From Oscheius dolichura (lineage: Eukaryota; Nematoda; Chromadorea; Rhabditida; Rhabditidae): a stretch of 64,000 bases of DNA. Where the stretch lies: contig OW051494.1 in assembly GCA_932521035.1 (NCBI GenBank), positions 10,402,001 through 10,466,000 on the forward strand. The letters are read 5' to 3'. Within the stretch, counting starts at the first letter, position 1. Each line of letters starts with the position of its first letter. The notes under the pieces were generated by a model, which made no database searches, was not told where the DNA came from, and saw only the letters and a list, made by a program, of their open reading frames with translations. Positions 1-10,745 of the stretch are shown here, piece by piece. The position numbers and the translations under genes were made by a program.

Positions 1-640
1 ACGGCTCTGCTCATTTCAAGGATTCAATCAAAAAATAAAAAGGGTCGGGGGAGAACGGCCAGGATGAAATTAGACGGGGGGACAAGGGTCAACGTCTGGA
101 GCGGGAAATTAGCCATTTTTCGAATTTTTGGGTTACTGTAACGAGCTAAAATGACGCCCAACGGGAAAACACAGTCTCTTGGAGGTTTTAAAGGGTCCTA
201 ACTGGAAAATAAGACCGCTAGCCCATCTACAGTATCTTTTCCAGTGAACAGACAATCATTTTAGGCTTCTCCTGGCCGAAACTGGTGTACTGTAGCCTGT
301 AAAGGGTCTCAGCTGGAAAAATAGCTCCTCTCCCCTATTTTAAAGGCCTCGGCTAGAAAAAGAAGCCGTTCTTTCGTACCTACAATAATTTTTTCCCGTT
401 TCAAATGGGAAAATGGGTGCTTTTCTCAGTTATTACGGTATCTTGGCGCCCTAGGGGCATCCAAAGAGTCCTGGCTGGAAAAATGGCTTCACTACTGTGT
501 TTTAAAGGTCCTCACTGGAAAATAGAACAATTCCCGGGTAATAAAAGGGCCCCACCTGGAAAACAAGGTCTCTTTTCCCCGCCGACTACAGTAACCTTCC
601 CCTTTGAGGGGAACTAATCCCCCAGTCTTTCGGATTAACC
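1..640. repeat. Degenerate tandem repeat, TTTAAAGGTCC...CTGGAAAA units
   Basis: I see no gene here. A loose unit recurs: a word like TTTTAAAGGGTCCT followed within about 5-10 bases by CTGGAAAA. Copies lie near 187-210, 298-320, 342-360, 467-485, 503-525 and 546-562. TACAGTA words lie between some of them. Spacing is irregular (about 35-110 bp), so this is a decayed tandem array or a cluster of a short dispersed word. The open frame at 405-617 crosses the units and looks like chance. Confidence 0.5.
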
Positions 641-1729
641 ACGAGGGATAAAGACATCATATCAGCTCCTCCCTAGTAGTCCTTCTCCTCTATCTTTTTC
701 AACTATGACGATGATATTCCCTTCCCCCACTCGGAGTGTAAATAATAAAATGTGCAGGAACTAGTCTTTACTCGGAAGAAGAGATGAAGAAGGGGGATAA
801 TTTGCACGTACTTATGTGTCTCGGGTAGAGGAGACAAGTGGAGAGGGGATCACGTTTTCTGGAGGAGGAAGAATGAGTGATATGGGGAGGAAGAATAACA
901 GATACTTGAGCGACAGACGAGGGTGGGAAACGGGGAAACATTGGGGATGACCTTAGATCCGGCAGAGGAGACTCTCTCCGGCTGTCTAATTGTGGCGTTT
1001 TTGATGCTTTTTGGAGTAATATTCTTCTCTAGAGAAAGATATTGAAGAGCCACAGTTACTCAGCCAAAATAGTACTTCTTTCAAGTTCGAAAACCACTGT
1101 TAGATAGCTGGAAAAAGCCACAGTCCTTCTCTTTTCCCAACCATGTTCACCCCGCACCCGTAAAATCTCGGCAGCTGTAAGATTTTTTGATTGGGCGCAC
1201 CTGAATTCCAGGTCTTGGAGCTGCCGAGACTGTACGGGTGCGGGTGCGCGGCTTCCATTGCTCTGTCACTGTTTTTCAGCCAATAGAGCCACAGTTCACG
1301 CACTTTCATTCAGGGTCCTGCCACGAAATGTTACTTTTTATGGAGACCAACGATTTCCTCATGTTCTTAGAGTTTATTTAGAGAAGAATGCGTCAGAGGA
1401 GGATAAAAATAGCCTCCGCTGCTCTAGTTGTTCCTAGTGGTCCTTCCCGTATTACTCATCCCCCCGTCATTCCGCCTCCTCTTCCAATCCTTCACCTTCT
1501 TTTTTCTTTTTCTTCATATCATGAAATTTGAGGCGGCATGTGTTCCGAATCTCTTTCTCTTCTCGTTTTTTACTAGGTCACAGCTCCGCCCACCGTGTGA
1601 GCCTCTCCCTCTCCCTCTCCCTCTCCTTCTCTCCCGCCTCTCGTTCCCGCTCCGCCCCAATTCTATCTCACTTCATTTTCCTTCCTTTACCGGAGACGGT
1701 TATCAATATTTTATATTTCCTTATTTCAG
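641..1729. other. Intergenic region upstream of the globin gene
   Basis: No coding region recognised. It contains one family-A foldback (1154-1243), two relatives of the dispersed GCCACAGTT word (near 1050 and 1288) and a pyrimidine-rich stretch with CTCCCT repeats (about 1590-1640). The stretch just before the globin start is presumably its promoter and outron. No TATA box is convincing. Confidence 0.5.
1154..1243. repeat. Family A foldback element, copy A1
   Basis: The left arm GCACCCGTAAAATCTCGGCAG and the right arm CTGCCGAGACTGTACGGGTGC are near-perfect inverted repeats around a loop of about 45 bp. This is the type arrangement of the family, seen intact or nearly intact at about ten more places in the window. 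Confidence 0.85.
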
Positions 1730-1737
1730 TCTTTAAA
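1721..1737 (+). promoter_or_regulatory. Probable trans-splice acceptor before the globin start
   Basis: TTATTTCAG ends at 1729 and leaves only 8 nt before the ATG at 1738. In a nematode such an acceptor with no donor in reach is the usual signature of spliced-leader addition. No transcript was available to prove it. Confidence 0.5.
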
Positions 1738-4221
1738 ATGGGAAACAAAGCATCGCACGAGGAAAAGGAGAAGGAGAAGAGAGCCGAGAAGCAGCCGACT
1801 GAGGTGAAGGTGGAGAAGGAAGAAGGAGGAGCAGCGGGGATACCGAAGAGGAAGGCTAAGAGTGTCAGTGCTGGGACCAGCAACTCGACTACTCCGAGGA
1901 GACACGCTCCCAGGTAAGCGGGGAAGAGCGGGCCACATTTTGACAGTTACAGTTGACACTTCATTACCGTAACCGTTGATAAATGGGGGAAAGGGAGAGG
2001 TAGGGACGATTGGAAGGCAATTTTGAGAGCCACAGCCAAACAGCCACAGTTCCTCAGTCAACAGGCACAGTTTCCTGTTTTCCCCGACCGCAGTTATTCT
2101 CTCAAAAGAGATACCGCTCACCCCTTTCCCAGCCACAGTTACACAGCCAACGGCTAGGGCTTTTACCACAATTCCGCAGCCATACCGCCACAGTTCACGC
2201 TATTCCTCCTCCCCCCTCACCTTTCTAGGAATAGCCACTGCCCTTATTTTATCAACCACAGTTCCACAGCCAAAAAGAGCCACAATTCACACAATTCTCT
2301 TTTCCCACAGCCACAGTTACTCCAATCCGGCCAATCCACCTTTTCTCCATTTCCCCGCCATTTTTCACCGTTCAAATCCTACATTTTTCCATTTTTCAGA
2401 AATTCCGTTTCCTCCCAAGGCAACCGTAAGCCTGTCCTTACCGTAAACCAGCGTTCCATCATCAAATATTGTCTGGATAATGCCAAAGAGGACATAGGTA
2501 CGTCGCCCCCTCCTCGTCCCTTAATAATTGCCTTTTCTTCCAGCTGATCGAATTCTTCGACGCGCTTCTGAGAAAAAAGAAGACATGAGAACATTTTTAG
2601 ATAATTTACCACGTGTAAGTGACTCTCTTTGATTAAAATAGGGGAGTGAGGTAAGAGATGGACTGGACCGATAGAGAGTCCACGTCTCTCGGGTCCCCGG
2701 GGGAAATCGAAGCAAAAATCTCTCTAGGCTCTTATTTCTCTTTCTTCGTTTGGGGGGAGAATAGATAGACTCGAAGTTCCTTCACCCACAAAGAGAGAGA
2801 GGGGCAATTAGCGTGTTTGTGTTGAAGAAAAGGGAGGGAGATCCACTGGAGATAGGACGGGGGAAGCCTGAAATTCTTTATGACGCAGAAGGGACGAAAA
2901 TTAAACGAAAGATAAGCGCAGGATGAGCTTGGGACCATTGGAAAGATTAAAAACAGAGATCCTTTGTTTGTTGCTCGATTTGTAGTATTTACGCCACAGT
3001 TATTCAGCAAAATCGCTCTACATCTTTAGAGAATGCCTGCTTCTTTTGTTTTTTTTGTTGAGCATCTAGAATTAATTTTAGAACAAAAAAATCAAGAAAA
3101 ATGAAACAAAATGAATAAAATACGAATGTTACATTGAAATAAATGAATTTTACCATTTTTGCCAGTTACACAGCCAAAATAACTTTGCATTCTTATAAAA
3201 CAGCGCGAGTATTTTCTAGAACATCTAAAACTTATTGTACAACAAAAATAAATAGACAAAACAAATAAAAAAGTAAAGAAAATGTTGAAAAATAGGAAAA
3301 TAAAGAAACCCTACCATTTTTAGCCAGTTACTCGGTTAAAATACATCCTAATTCATATAAAATAACATTTCCTAGTTGTAATAAGTCCAAAATAAATTTG
3401 CCAACAACAAAATAAGAATAAATAAATAACACAAACAAAAGAATGAAAAGAAATGAATTGTACCATTTTTAGAACCAACGCAGTGAGATTTCGGACTGCT
3501 TGAAGGATTTCCTCTATCGTGTTTGTGACAGCCTCACGGATTCTGAGGAAATCCAGAAGATTTCTGAAGATTTCGGACAAGGGCACGTTCCTTTCCGTGC
3601 TTTTGGCTTCAAGCCGGACTTCTTCGCCTGTACAGCTGACGCCGTCACTACCGAGTGCACTTTCCTCGACCAGGCAACCCATACTCCAAGTGAAACAGCT
3701 GGTTCTTGGTTCGTTTTTCTAGAAAAAGAAAGAAATAGCAAGCTACTTTTAGGTCTATTCTTTCGGCGTTTGTCTTCTCAGCCGTGCGAGATGGCTATTA
3801 TGCTGAGCTGAGGCGACAGAGGAAGTGTAGTAATGCCTTCCGCTCTCGGCCATCTGTGGACGTCAGCACCGATGGTTCAGTGACTACTGAGAATAATAGT
3901 CGACGGTTAGTAATTTGCTTTCCATTTTTAGACATTCTAAAGCTAAAACAAATGAAATAATACAAATAAGAAGTAAATTTTTTAAGAGAATCAATGAGCA
4001 GCGTAACTAGTTGGCCAGATAAAGAAAAACAGCAATCGGAAGAGAATAAAGACAATACAAAGGAAAATGAAAGGCATTCCTCTGAGCAAAGTGAGGAAAA
4101 AACACTAACCAACGCGTTTATTTTGACTAGTTGTTGTCTTTGGCTGTTTGCTAACTTCCGCTGCTTATTTTCATGTTTTTATACGTTTTACTATAACAAA
4201 AATACATTTTACAAAGCTTAA
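1738..4221 (+). CDS. Globin, nematode N-myristoylated type
   Basis: Haem-binding globin, probably membrane-tethered and involved in redox or oxygen sensing rather than bulk transport. Exons by phase: 1738-1916, 2400-2498, 2545-2616, 3471-3708, 3753-3905, then possibly 3987-4221. The N-terminus MGNKAS fits N-myristoylation and is followed by a Lys/Glu-rich tail. The globin fold runs from VNQRSIIKYCLDNAKEDI through KDFLYRVCDSL to SAVRDGYYAELRRQRK. The His in DFGQGHVPFRAFGFKPDFF is the likely proximal ligand. A short intron at 3709-3752 restores the helix H motif. The 3' end is uncertain: either the last exon adds an acidic segment and a hydrophobic Cys/Phe-rich C-terminus, or translation reads through 3905 to a stop at 3960. 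The last exon lies beside AT-rich repeats, so the C-terminus could be repeat-derived. The globin assignment is firm; the exact family member is not. Confidence 0.85.
2010..2320. repeat. Cluster of GCCACAGTT words in globin intron 1
   Basis: Intron 1 (1917-2399) carries at least six copies of a word reading GCCACAGTT followed after 1-3 bases by CAGCC or a close variant, all in one orientation and spaced about 15-60 bp apart. They resemble the family-C word found later, but have CTCAGCC or CACAGCC in place of AGACAGC. Confidence 0.6.
3000..3480. repeat. Tandem intronic repeat with acceptor-like ends
   Basis: The intron between globin exons 3 and 4 contains an imperfect tandem repeat. A block reading TACCATTTTTAGCCAGTTAC plus AT-rich sequence recurs around 3150, 3312 and 3462, a period of about 150-160 bp. 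The last copy supplies the real splice acceptor (TACCATTTTTAG before exon 4). The rest is AAATAAA-rich and non-coding. Confidence 0.7.
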
Positions 4222-4224
4222 AAG

Positions 4225-4700
4225 CAAAAAGAAACGTCGCTTGGTCAACTAGTCGCTTGCTCGCAACGTTTTGAAGTCTTGCTTACACTATTTATGTTCT
4301 AATCACTAAAAACAATAATATAAACAAAAGAGGTATTAGATATATCAGTTACACCTGTTTTTTATCGTTTTCAAAGTTTCAAACAACACTTGAACGAAAA
4401 ATAAGCTTTACATTGAAGACAATGAAAAAGAAACGTTGCTACGCCAACTAGCAACAGGATTTCTACTTATTTTATGTTCTAATCAATAAAACAAACAGAA
4501 TAAGCAATAGAAAATGCTAAAAATATCATTTGTAATATTCTAAAGCAACAAATGAACAAAAAATGAATTCTTACAATTGGAAAGCAAAAGCAACCGTTTC
4601 TGAGCCAACTAGCCACAAGCTTATTAGCTTTTCTATGTTCTAATCACTAAAATAAGTAAATATAAAAAAAGAAAACGACAAATAAATATAATAAATAATA
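4225..4700. repeat. AT-rich tandem repeat downstream of the globin
   Basis: Units of about 160-180 bp. The block TATGTTCTAATCACTAAAA recurs near 4291, 4470 and 4633. A block with GAAACGTTGCT...CCAACTAGC recurs near 4230, 4430 and 4590. The stretch 3931-4030, which holds the putative last globin exon, shows fainter similarity. From 4700 to 5150 I see nothing recognisable. Confidence 0.7.
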
Positions 4701-5154
4701 AAAATACCTTTGCAGCTCTCGATCCGTGTCCCCAGCTGCAGATGAGTTGAGTCATTCCAGCGAGCCATCCAAAGACCTTGCTCCGACGTCGAATAACTTT
4801 CTCATCCCGCCACAGGTCTATTAATTTCGGTAGATAACCCCCAAGCAGTAAAGATAGCAACCAATCCGTGCGTGTATCTCTTCTCCTCTCTTTCGTCGCC
4901 CCACCCGGTGTATAAAATAATCCCCCTCCTTCTAAGATTCACACAAACAATTGGTACTTTCATGTCTCTGTGAGATATTCCCCCGTACTATTTCTTTGAT
5001 CCTGTGTATTGTACTTTCCGTTCGCAATATTGAATTTGTGTGTAATTTTCCATTGTTCAGAATATTTTGTGATCCAGATTTGAAGATGTGTTCAATTGTT
5101 TCAAGAAGTAAAAACCCCGAATAAACATATTTGTCCTATCCAACGTCTTCCTCG

Positions 5155-5325
5155 TATTTATTGCCTTCCAATCGGAAGGCTTTCCAAAATATTTGTTGCC
5201 AACCACATCTTTCGATGGGTTGAAGCTTTTTGTTACCTCAAAAGCTAAGCAAACTTGTTTGCAACTTGAAATTGGCGCGCCGGACAAGCCATAGCGCGCA
5301 GCTGCCGAGATTTTACGGGTGCGGC
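5155..5325 (-). repeat. Family E element (one family-A arm plus unique 150 bp)
   Basis: Reading the minus strand from 5325, a CACCCGTAAAATCTCGGCAG arm is followed by GCTGCGCGCTATGGCTT and a conserved stretch that ends in GGAAAGCCTTCC. A second copy lies on the plus strand at 62902-63065 with only scattered differences. Both show a chance open frame. Neither has an opposing arm, so this is a different element from the short foldbacks, or a truncated longer one. Confidence 0.8.
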
Positions 5326-5379
5326 TTCCTCGAGGTTGACTTCCCCGAATTGAAGGATACTTACGTTCAACTAATAACA

Positions 5380-5690
5380 GCTGTTTTATAACATGAAATT
5401 TTCTGAAATTTTTATACATCATCTTGAAGAGGAGATCAAGATCTATCGATTGATGCTAAAAACTTCCACTTTCCGTGTGTAATATGGGTAAAAAATGGGG
5501 AAGACAGTTGAAGCTCTCCATTTGGTCCTTTTTCGGAAGAATCGAACATGGCTCATGGTCCCTATCATAAAACTATTATAAGATGATATTTTCTAAATTT
5601 TTCACATATCTTCTTGTAGAGGAGATCGACATCTATCGTTTGATGTCAAAAACTCCTAATATCGATGTGTAGATTTTCCAGAAAAGGCAA
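5380..5690 (+). repeat. Direct duplication of about 120 bp
   Basis: A block with AGAGGAGATCAAGATCTATCG, followed by TTGATG and AAAAAC, at about 5395-5500 is repeated at about 5570-5680 as AGAGGAGATCGACATCTATCG. The period is about 190 bp. No coding function is seen. The rest of 5690-6540 holds one solo family-A arm and no recognised gene. Confidence 0.65.
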
Positions 5691-5749
5691 AAGCAACGTG
5701 GTACAGTGGGGGGAAAGTGCCCGGAGGCCGCTGAAAAAAGCGTTGCTGC

Positions 5750-5774
5750 ACCCGTAAAATCTTGGCAGCTGGCC
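5750..5774 (+). repeat. Solo family-A arm
   Basis: GCACCCGTAAAATCTTGGCAG is followed by CTGG, with no matching right arm within 150 bp. The nearest opposite arm (5325) faces away. It is probably a half-deleted foldback. Confidence 0.6.
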
Positions 5775-6533
5775 GACCCGTGGCTATATAATACATTTCG
5801 ATTTTCTCGTACGCGGGAAGGCGCTTGTCTGTCCCGGGTCGTGCTGACCACCGTAAGGTATAGTAAGACTCAACCTCCAGCTACCAAGCTGTGTTGAGCA
5901 CCAGCATTTGACCCGGAGTGTCCTGACCATAATACAGTTTCTGTAGTTTATTAGTATTGAGGAGGACGCTCCGACATATGAAGGACGAAAGAAGCTTGAC
6001 CAAGAAGGTGGAGTCGTTCTTGTGGCCACGGGAAAGACAACGCCGGTCCAATACCATTTTGCTTTTTCTGGCCTTTCATACTTGTGTTCTTTTCTTTTGT
6101 TTATTTTTTTTTACCTCTTTTTATTATGTATTCATGTATTCTTTTACTCTTTCTATGTAAAAATATCAAAGACTGTACGATTCAACATTGCTTTTCTTCT
6201 TGAAGTTTGAAATAATCAGTGCGCGCCCTCAGGGAGACCAATCTTTTTCATTTGTCTTCGTGTTTTCATTGTGTGTGGCTGCGATTATTTCTCTCTCTGT
6301 GTATAACGTTGCGCTTGCTGTATCTTACTATTCTAGCTGTAAAAAAACATTACAATACAATACTTTATAAAGTATCAGCATGAGTGCAACACACACGAAA
6401 ATGTAATTCTCAATGTTTATTTTGTATTTATTCATTGCCAATAGCTTCTTTTACATTTTCACTACCCTTCTTGATCTTTTCTTTTTGCTTCATCACTTCA
6501 TGCCACTTTCTTTCTGTCTGATTTTAATTTATT

Positions 6534-6549
6534 CTATTTTCAGCAAGTC
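6534..6549 (+). promoter_or_regulatory. Probable trans-splice acceptor before snx start
   Basis: CTATTTTCAG ends at 6543, 6 nt before the first ATG of the sorting nexin frame. It could instead be an ordinary acceptor for an unseen 5' UTR exon. Confidence 0.45.
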
Positions 6550-8206
6550 ATGATCGCCTACATGGACCCGCTGAGCCCTGAGATTCCATTCGAGCCGGAG
6601 ATGATGGAACCAGCCGCTCCAGAACCTGCACAGAAGCCAATTGAAACTCGTCGTCGAAGCATATCTACAGTTCCTGTTATCGACCAGCGAAATGTTAGCA
6701 TTGCTGATAATTTGTGTAGTAATTGTGATTATTTCAGCACCGCACAGAAGAAATACCACTAGATTCAGAGACTTCAATCCTTGTTGAAATATCGGATGCT
6801 CTCTCTGAACGAGAAAAGGTTATTGAACTTGTATTTGTTATGAATCGTATTTATTTTTTAGGTGAAGTACACAATTCGATCGCAAACGAAGCTGCCGGAA
6901 TGGAAAGATGACTACTCTGTAGTAAGGGAACACGAAGAATTTATGTGGTTGCATGAAAGTTTAGAAGAAAACGAAGCATATGCTGCACTTATTGTTAGAT
7001 AGCTTGTATAGACCGTACTTATTTTATTGTAGATTCCTCCTCCTCCGCCTAAGCCTAGCTTTGAGGCATCTCGGCTAAAGCTGCAGAAGCTTGCAGCAGA
7101 AGAGAATAATATGACTAAAGATGATTTTACCAAAGCTAGACAAGATCTTGAACAGTAAGCTTCATCATTATTCGATTTACCATCAACTTGCAGAGAATAT
7201 TTGGCTCTTTTCAAGAAGACCGTAGCCATGCACGAAGTTTATCTTCAACGTCTTGCTGCTCATCCTACAATTGGCCAGGACAATAATTTCAAACTATTCC
7301 TTCAGTACGATAAAGAAGTAATACTTTAGTACTCCATTTGATATTTCTTTCATCTGTAACATTCTATAATTTCTATATTCAGCTTGCTGTTCGTGGAAAG
7401 AATACCAAAGAAGTAATGGGATCCCTCTGGAGGAAAGTCACCTCCTCTACTGATCAAATAATTCTCACCGGTAGCAAGGATCCTGATTATCAGTTCGAAC
7501 TACAGCGCAGCTACCTCTCCGAGTACAACCAGCACATCAGTGATGCAGCACTTTGGGCAGAGAAGGTCGTCCGTCTTCGAAAGCGTAAGTCACATTGCCT
7601 TGCTGTTGTATCCTCTTGTATTTCAGGATGTGCCGATATCTACTCAAAGCTCTACGGTCAATGTGAGTACATGTCTCGCACGAATACAGATGAGATGTTG
7701 TACCTGAATCCGGCAGTTGCTGATGCGTTCAGCAAAATGAGACGGGTTTGTCTTCATATAGTATTTCTTGTAAATTAATTTTAGGCTGAAATAAAATCAG
7801 CCAACGATGAAGAGTTGAAGCTTGCTGATACGTTATCCTACTACACCCGTGATACTCAAGCTTGTAAAGATCTCTTCTATCGTCGTCTACGATGCTTAGC
7901 TAATTTCGAAGGAGCTAACAAGAATCTGGATCGTGCTCGTCTGAAGGGCAAGGATATTGAGAAGGTTTTTAATATTGAATCTTTGTATTTTTGTGTGTTT
8001 AGTGTGAAGCGGATCAGGCTGCTTCATGCAAGAAGTTTGAGGACTTTAGCACAGTTGCTAAAACTGAACTGTTGGATTTCAAGAAGCGTCGTGTAGCTGC
8101 ATTTGGAGAAAATATCAAAGGATTGGTTCAGTTGGAAATCAAGAACGAAAAAGCTCAAGTACAAATGCTTGAAGAATGTTTAAACAAGCTGAAAGAGGTT
8201 CTATAA
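6550..8206 (+). CDS. snx-6: Sorting nexin 5/6 homologue (PX-BAR)
   Basis: Retromer/ESCPE-1-associated sorting nexin that binds endosomal membrane through PX and BAR domains. Exons: 6550-6693, 6738-6818, 6862-6993, 7033-7154, 7194-7317, 7383-7584, 7627-7745, 7785-7964, 8003-8206; all phases join to 435 aa. The N-terminal 50 residues are Pro/Glu-rich and poorly conserved. The PX domain starts at VEISDALSEREKVKYTIRS and continues through DYSVVREHEEFMWLHESL. A Pro-rich loop (IPPPPPKP) follows. The linker and BAR helices carry the family signatures KKTVAMHEVYLQRLAAHP, VRGKNTKEVMGS, YRRLRCLANFEGANKNLDRA and KKRRVAAFGENI. Length is close to the family's usual size of about 400. Introns are AT-rich and 38-65 nt long. 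Codon use is more AT-rich than in genes to the right. SNX5 and SNX6 cannot be told apart here; nematodes usually have one gene for both. Confidence 0.93.
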
Positions 8207-8664
8207 ATTGCTACTTTCTTTTTTACTGCAATGTTTGTGTATATTACGTTTATTTTTTACCATTTTACTACGTTTATAAATTATTTTAGCCTAATAGACT
8301 AGCGTGCTTCGTCTCTAGAATTTTCTAATTGATGCCTTGAACTTATTTACTTCATTTATGACCGAGGGGCTGCGCTAATTTCATTCACGGGCTTAGCCGT
8401 TTGTAATCATACAAGCTGCCCATATTTGTAGCCGACTAGCACACTTTCACATGATCATAAGAATATCGCGGCTAGCCATCAATTCTGATTTTACAAGCCC
8501 ATAATTGGTAGCCTGATGCGAATAGCATTACTAATTAGAGGTTTCCGAATTGATTACGAACGGGAAAGCGTAATTTCCTCCCTCGCATAGAGTTTATCTT
8601 TGATTTTTGTATTCTGTTTCTATCTTTGCTCTTATCTAATCAATTTTTTTGTAGATTTGTATAT

Positions 8665-9445
8665 ATGATGAGTTGGCGGAGCACATTTGAAGCTAGAAAG
8701 GAAGAACTCTTGGCAGAGCATGAGAAACTATTTGGAGTTGTAGATAGAGAAGCTTGGATACAGGTTAGTTTCATTCTTTATACTGTTTTATTGAAGTTTT
8801 TTCGTATATTTATCGAATAGGAATATTATTTTTTTATAGGCCATGAGACAATACTACGATACGAGAGACCGCATTCATCAGGAGCAGAATTATTTTGTTC
8901 CACTCTTCGCCCAGTTCCCAACTGCTAACACGACCCGGTCATTTTGGCAATGTTTTGCTTGAATATTCATTTTTATACCACTGTCATTTATCTCTTTTAT
9001 CAATTTTCATCCTACATGAATGTAATATGTATAATTTATTCTTACAACAAACTTTCTTTAACATTTTTGTTTTATTTCATTCTTAGGATCATTCCTTATG
9101 CAAATATGTTGCAAAAAGTGGAGAAGATGAACTGAAAGACACGTTGTTGCCAAAAAGACGAACATAAGGATGGACACGAGGATATTATCGTCTTGGTTTG
9201 CCGTTTTACAATTTTTCTGTACTCTAGAGAGGTTGAGAATGTTTATTCCTCTATTCTTCTTGTTTATTACAGGCTGTTATTGCACATTGCCCTTTTGACT
9301 TGAGCTCTAGGTGTACTGTTGTTCCCAGTTATGTCCTTTACACAATTTTCTGGATATTTTATGACTAACAAGTGGCTATAGGTTCTGGCAAGCGTCGAGT
9401 AGAGTGGGAAGCGTATTCCGTGCGGCGAATGAGCAATATTTCTAA
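8665..9445 (+). CDS. Small unidentified protein of about 81-86 aa
   Basis: I do not recognise the family. Two exons are clear: 8665-8763 (MMSWRSTFEARKEELLAEHE...) and 8840-8937 (AMRQYYDTRDRIHQEQNYF...). Both have clean GT/AG borders and matching phase. A TTTTTGTAG acceptor ends at 8654, 10 nt before the ATG. The last exon is ambiguous, because two acceptors fit the open phase. One, from 9087, ends at 9135 with IIPYANMLQKVEKMN. The other, from 9382, ends at 9445 with FWQASSRVGSVFRAANEQYF. The protein is charged and helical, with no signal or membrane segment. It starts 459 bp after the snx stop on the same strand, a spacing compatible with a nematode operon. Confidence 0.55.
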
Positions 9446-10730
9446 ATTCAACCTGCCTTTTGTGGTCACTTTGTTTATTTTACGCTTCTTTCTAAATTTT
9501 ATGGCTTGCCACACCTCCGACTTACATAAAGTTAGTTATATTTTCTATTTGTAAAGCCCAAAACACGGGGATACTTGTTATTCTTGTGAAATTCGATACT
9601 CTCGAGCCATTTGATAAACAAAAAGGGCAACAATGATGCAAACACATGATTCCCTTTATTTTTCACGGATTTTTTATGTATTTTTTAGATATTACAGCAC
9701 AAATTCGTTATATTCTTGAAGGAAAAGACAAAAGCTGCCGAAGTATTCAAAGATATCGCTTCACAGTTGAAGAAAAAGCGAGAGTTCGCGTTGCTTCCAT
9801 TTCTTTTGGTTACAAAACACCTGGAAATTAATTTTCTTCGTTCTTTTCACGTGAATTTCACTCTTCCCCACAATTTATATTCTCCCCCTCTTATTTATTT
9901 TTTATGGAAGTCTAGACGACCGCCTACGTCTCGAGAAAGTCTACAACTAACTGTTTATCGTCTGGCAATCTCTCACACCTTCATTTTTTTCTCGTCTGTC
10001 TATCTAGGAGCTATTTGCCGTCTATTTCTTTCTTTTAGCTTTTTCTGCCGGTGTGATAGGATATATCATCGTCTCTTTCGGCACCCACTCGTCTATCTTG
10101 TGACCTTTTCTCCTTTCTCGAGTCAGTTTTTCTATTATTCAGCATGCTCTCTTCATTTTCTGTCTCTTTTGATCCAGAAACAAAGCAAATATGATTTCTA
10201 GATGCTAAGAAGATGTTTTAAAATGATTGTGTGTGTCGTTTTCTTCCTTTCTGAGGCATTTTTTCTATTATTCAGCTTCATTTTTCAATTCACTAGCTCT
10301 TGCTGTATTAGAAACATGGCTAAAATGATTTTTAGATGTCAAATATTTATTTAGAATGATTTTTAGCCTTGTTGGCTATTTATCGCTCTCCCCAAGCCAT
10401 ATTTCAGCACAGCTCCACGTGTTTGTTGATTGTTAAAGGAGGAGGAATGTTTATAAGCAAGAAAAGGCGAAGAAAATGTTCTAGGCGCTTACAAATAACG
10501 TGACTTCCATTCCCAGATCATATTTTGGTCCATTTTGTCTCCCTATCCTTTTCCGTGATCGCTTATCTGCTCCCGTTCCTAGCAGAAGGGCCATGATAAT
10601 TCATTTCTCCCATCCTTATCATTGTTGCTGGTGGCGAGAGTACTTTGATCTCACCCGTCTCCCTGCTTTCTCTCCCCCTTCTTACGTGTCCTTGGCAGCC
10701 AGCAATACATTTTTTTTTTCTTTGTTTCAG
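9446..10730. other. AT/pyrimidine-rich intergenic region
   Basis: T-rich non-coding sequence. Open frames at 9646-9831 and 9716-10201 overlap each other and show no family motif. The stretch 9689-9830 has a helix-like reading in one frame but no second exon to join, so I do not call it. The phrase GATTTTTAGATG...AAATATTTA is loosely duplicated around 10190 and 10330. Confidence 0.4.
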
Positions 10731-10745
10731 ACAGACAGCAACATC
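10721..10745 (+). promoter_or_regulatory. Probable trans-splice acceptor before HMG-CoA synthase
   Basis: A T-rich run and TTTGTTTCAG end at 10730, 15 nt before the ATG at 10746. No upstream exon is visible. Confidence 0.5.

Noticed and set aside
3709-3752. Treating 3500-3811 as one globin exon
   Set aside because: Reading through breaks the helix H motif. Removing a 44-nt GT...TTTTAG intron restores a conserved, in-phase globin C-terminus.
5299-5775. Possible large element bounded by two family-A arms
   Set aside because: The arms face outward, opposite to real copies, so they are halves of two separate elements.
9646-10201. Two overlapping plus-strand frames after the small gene
   Set aside because: Read in competing frames, T-rich, and no splice chain to either neighbour.
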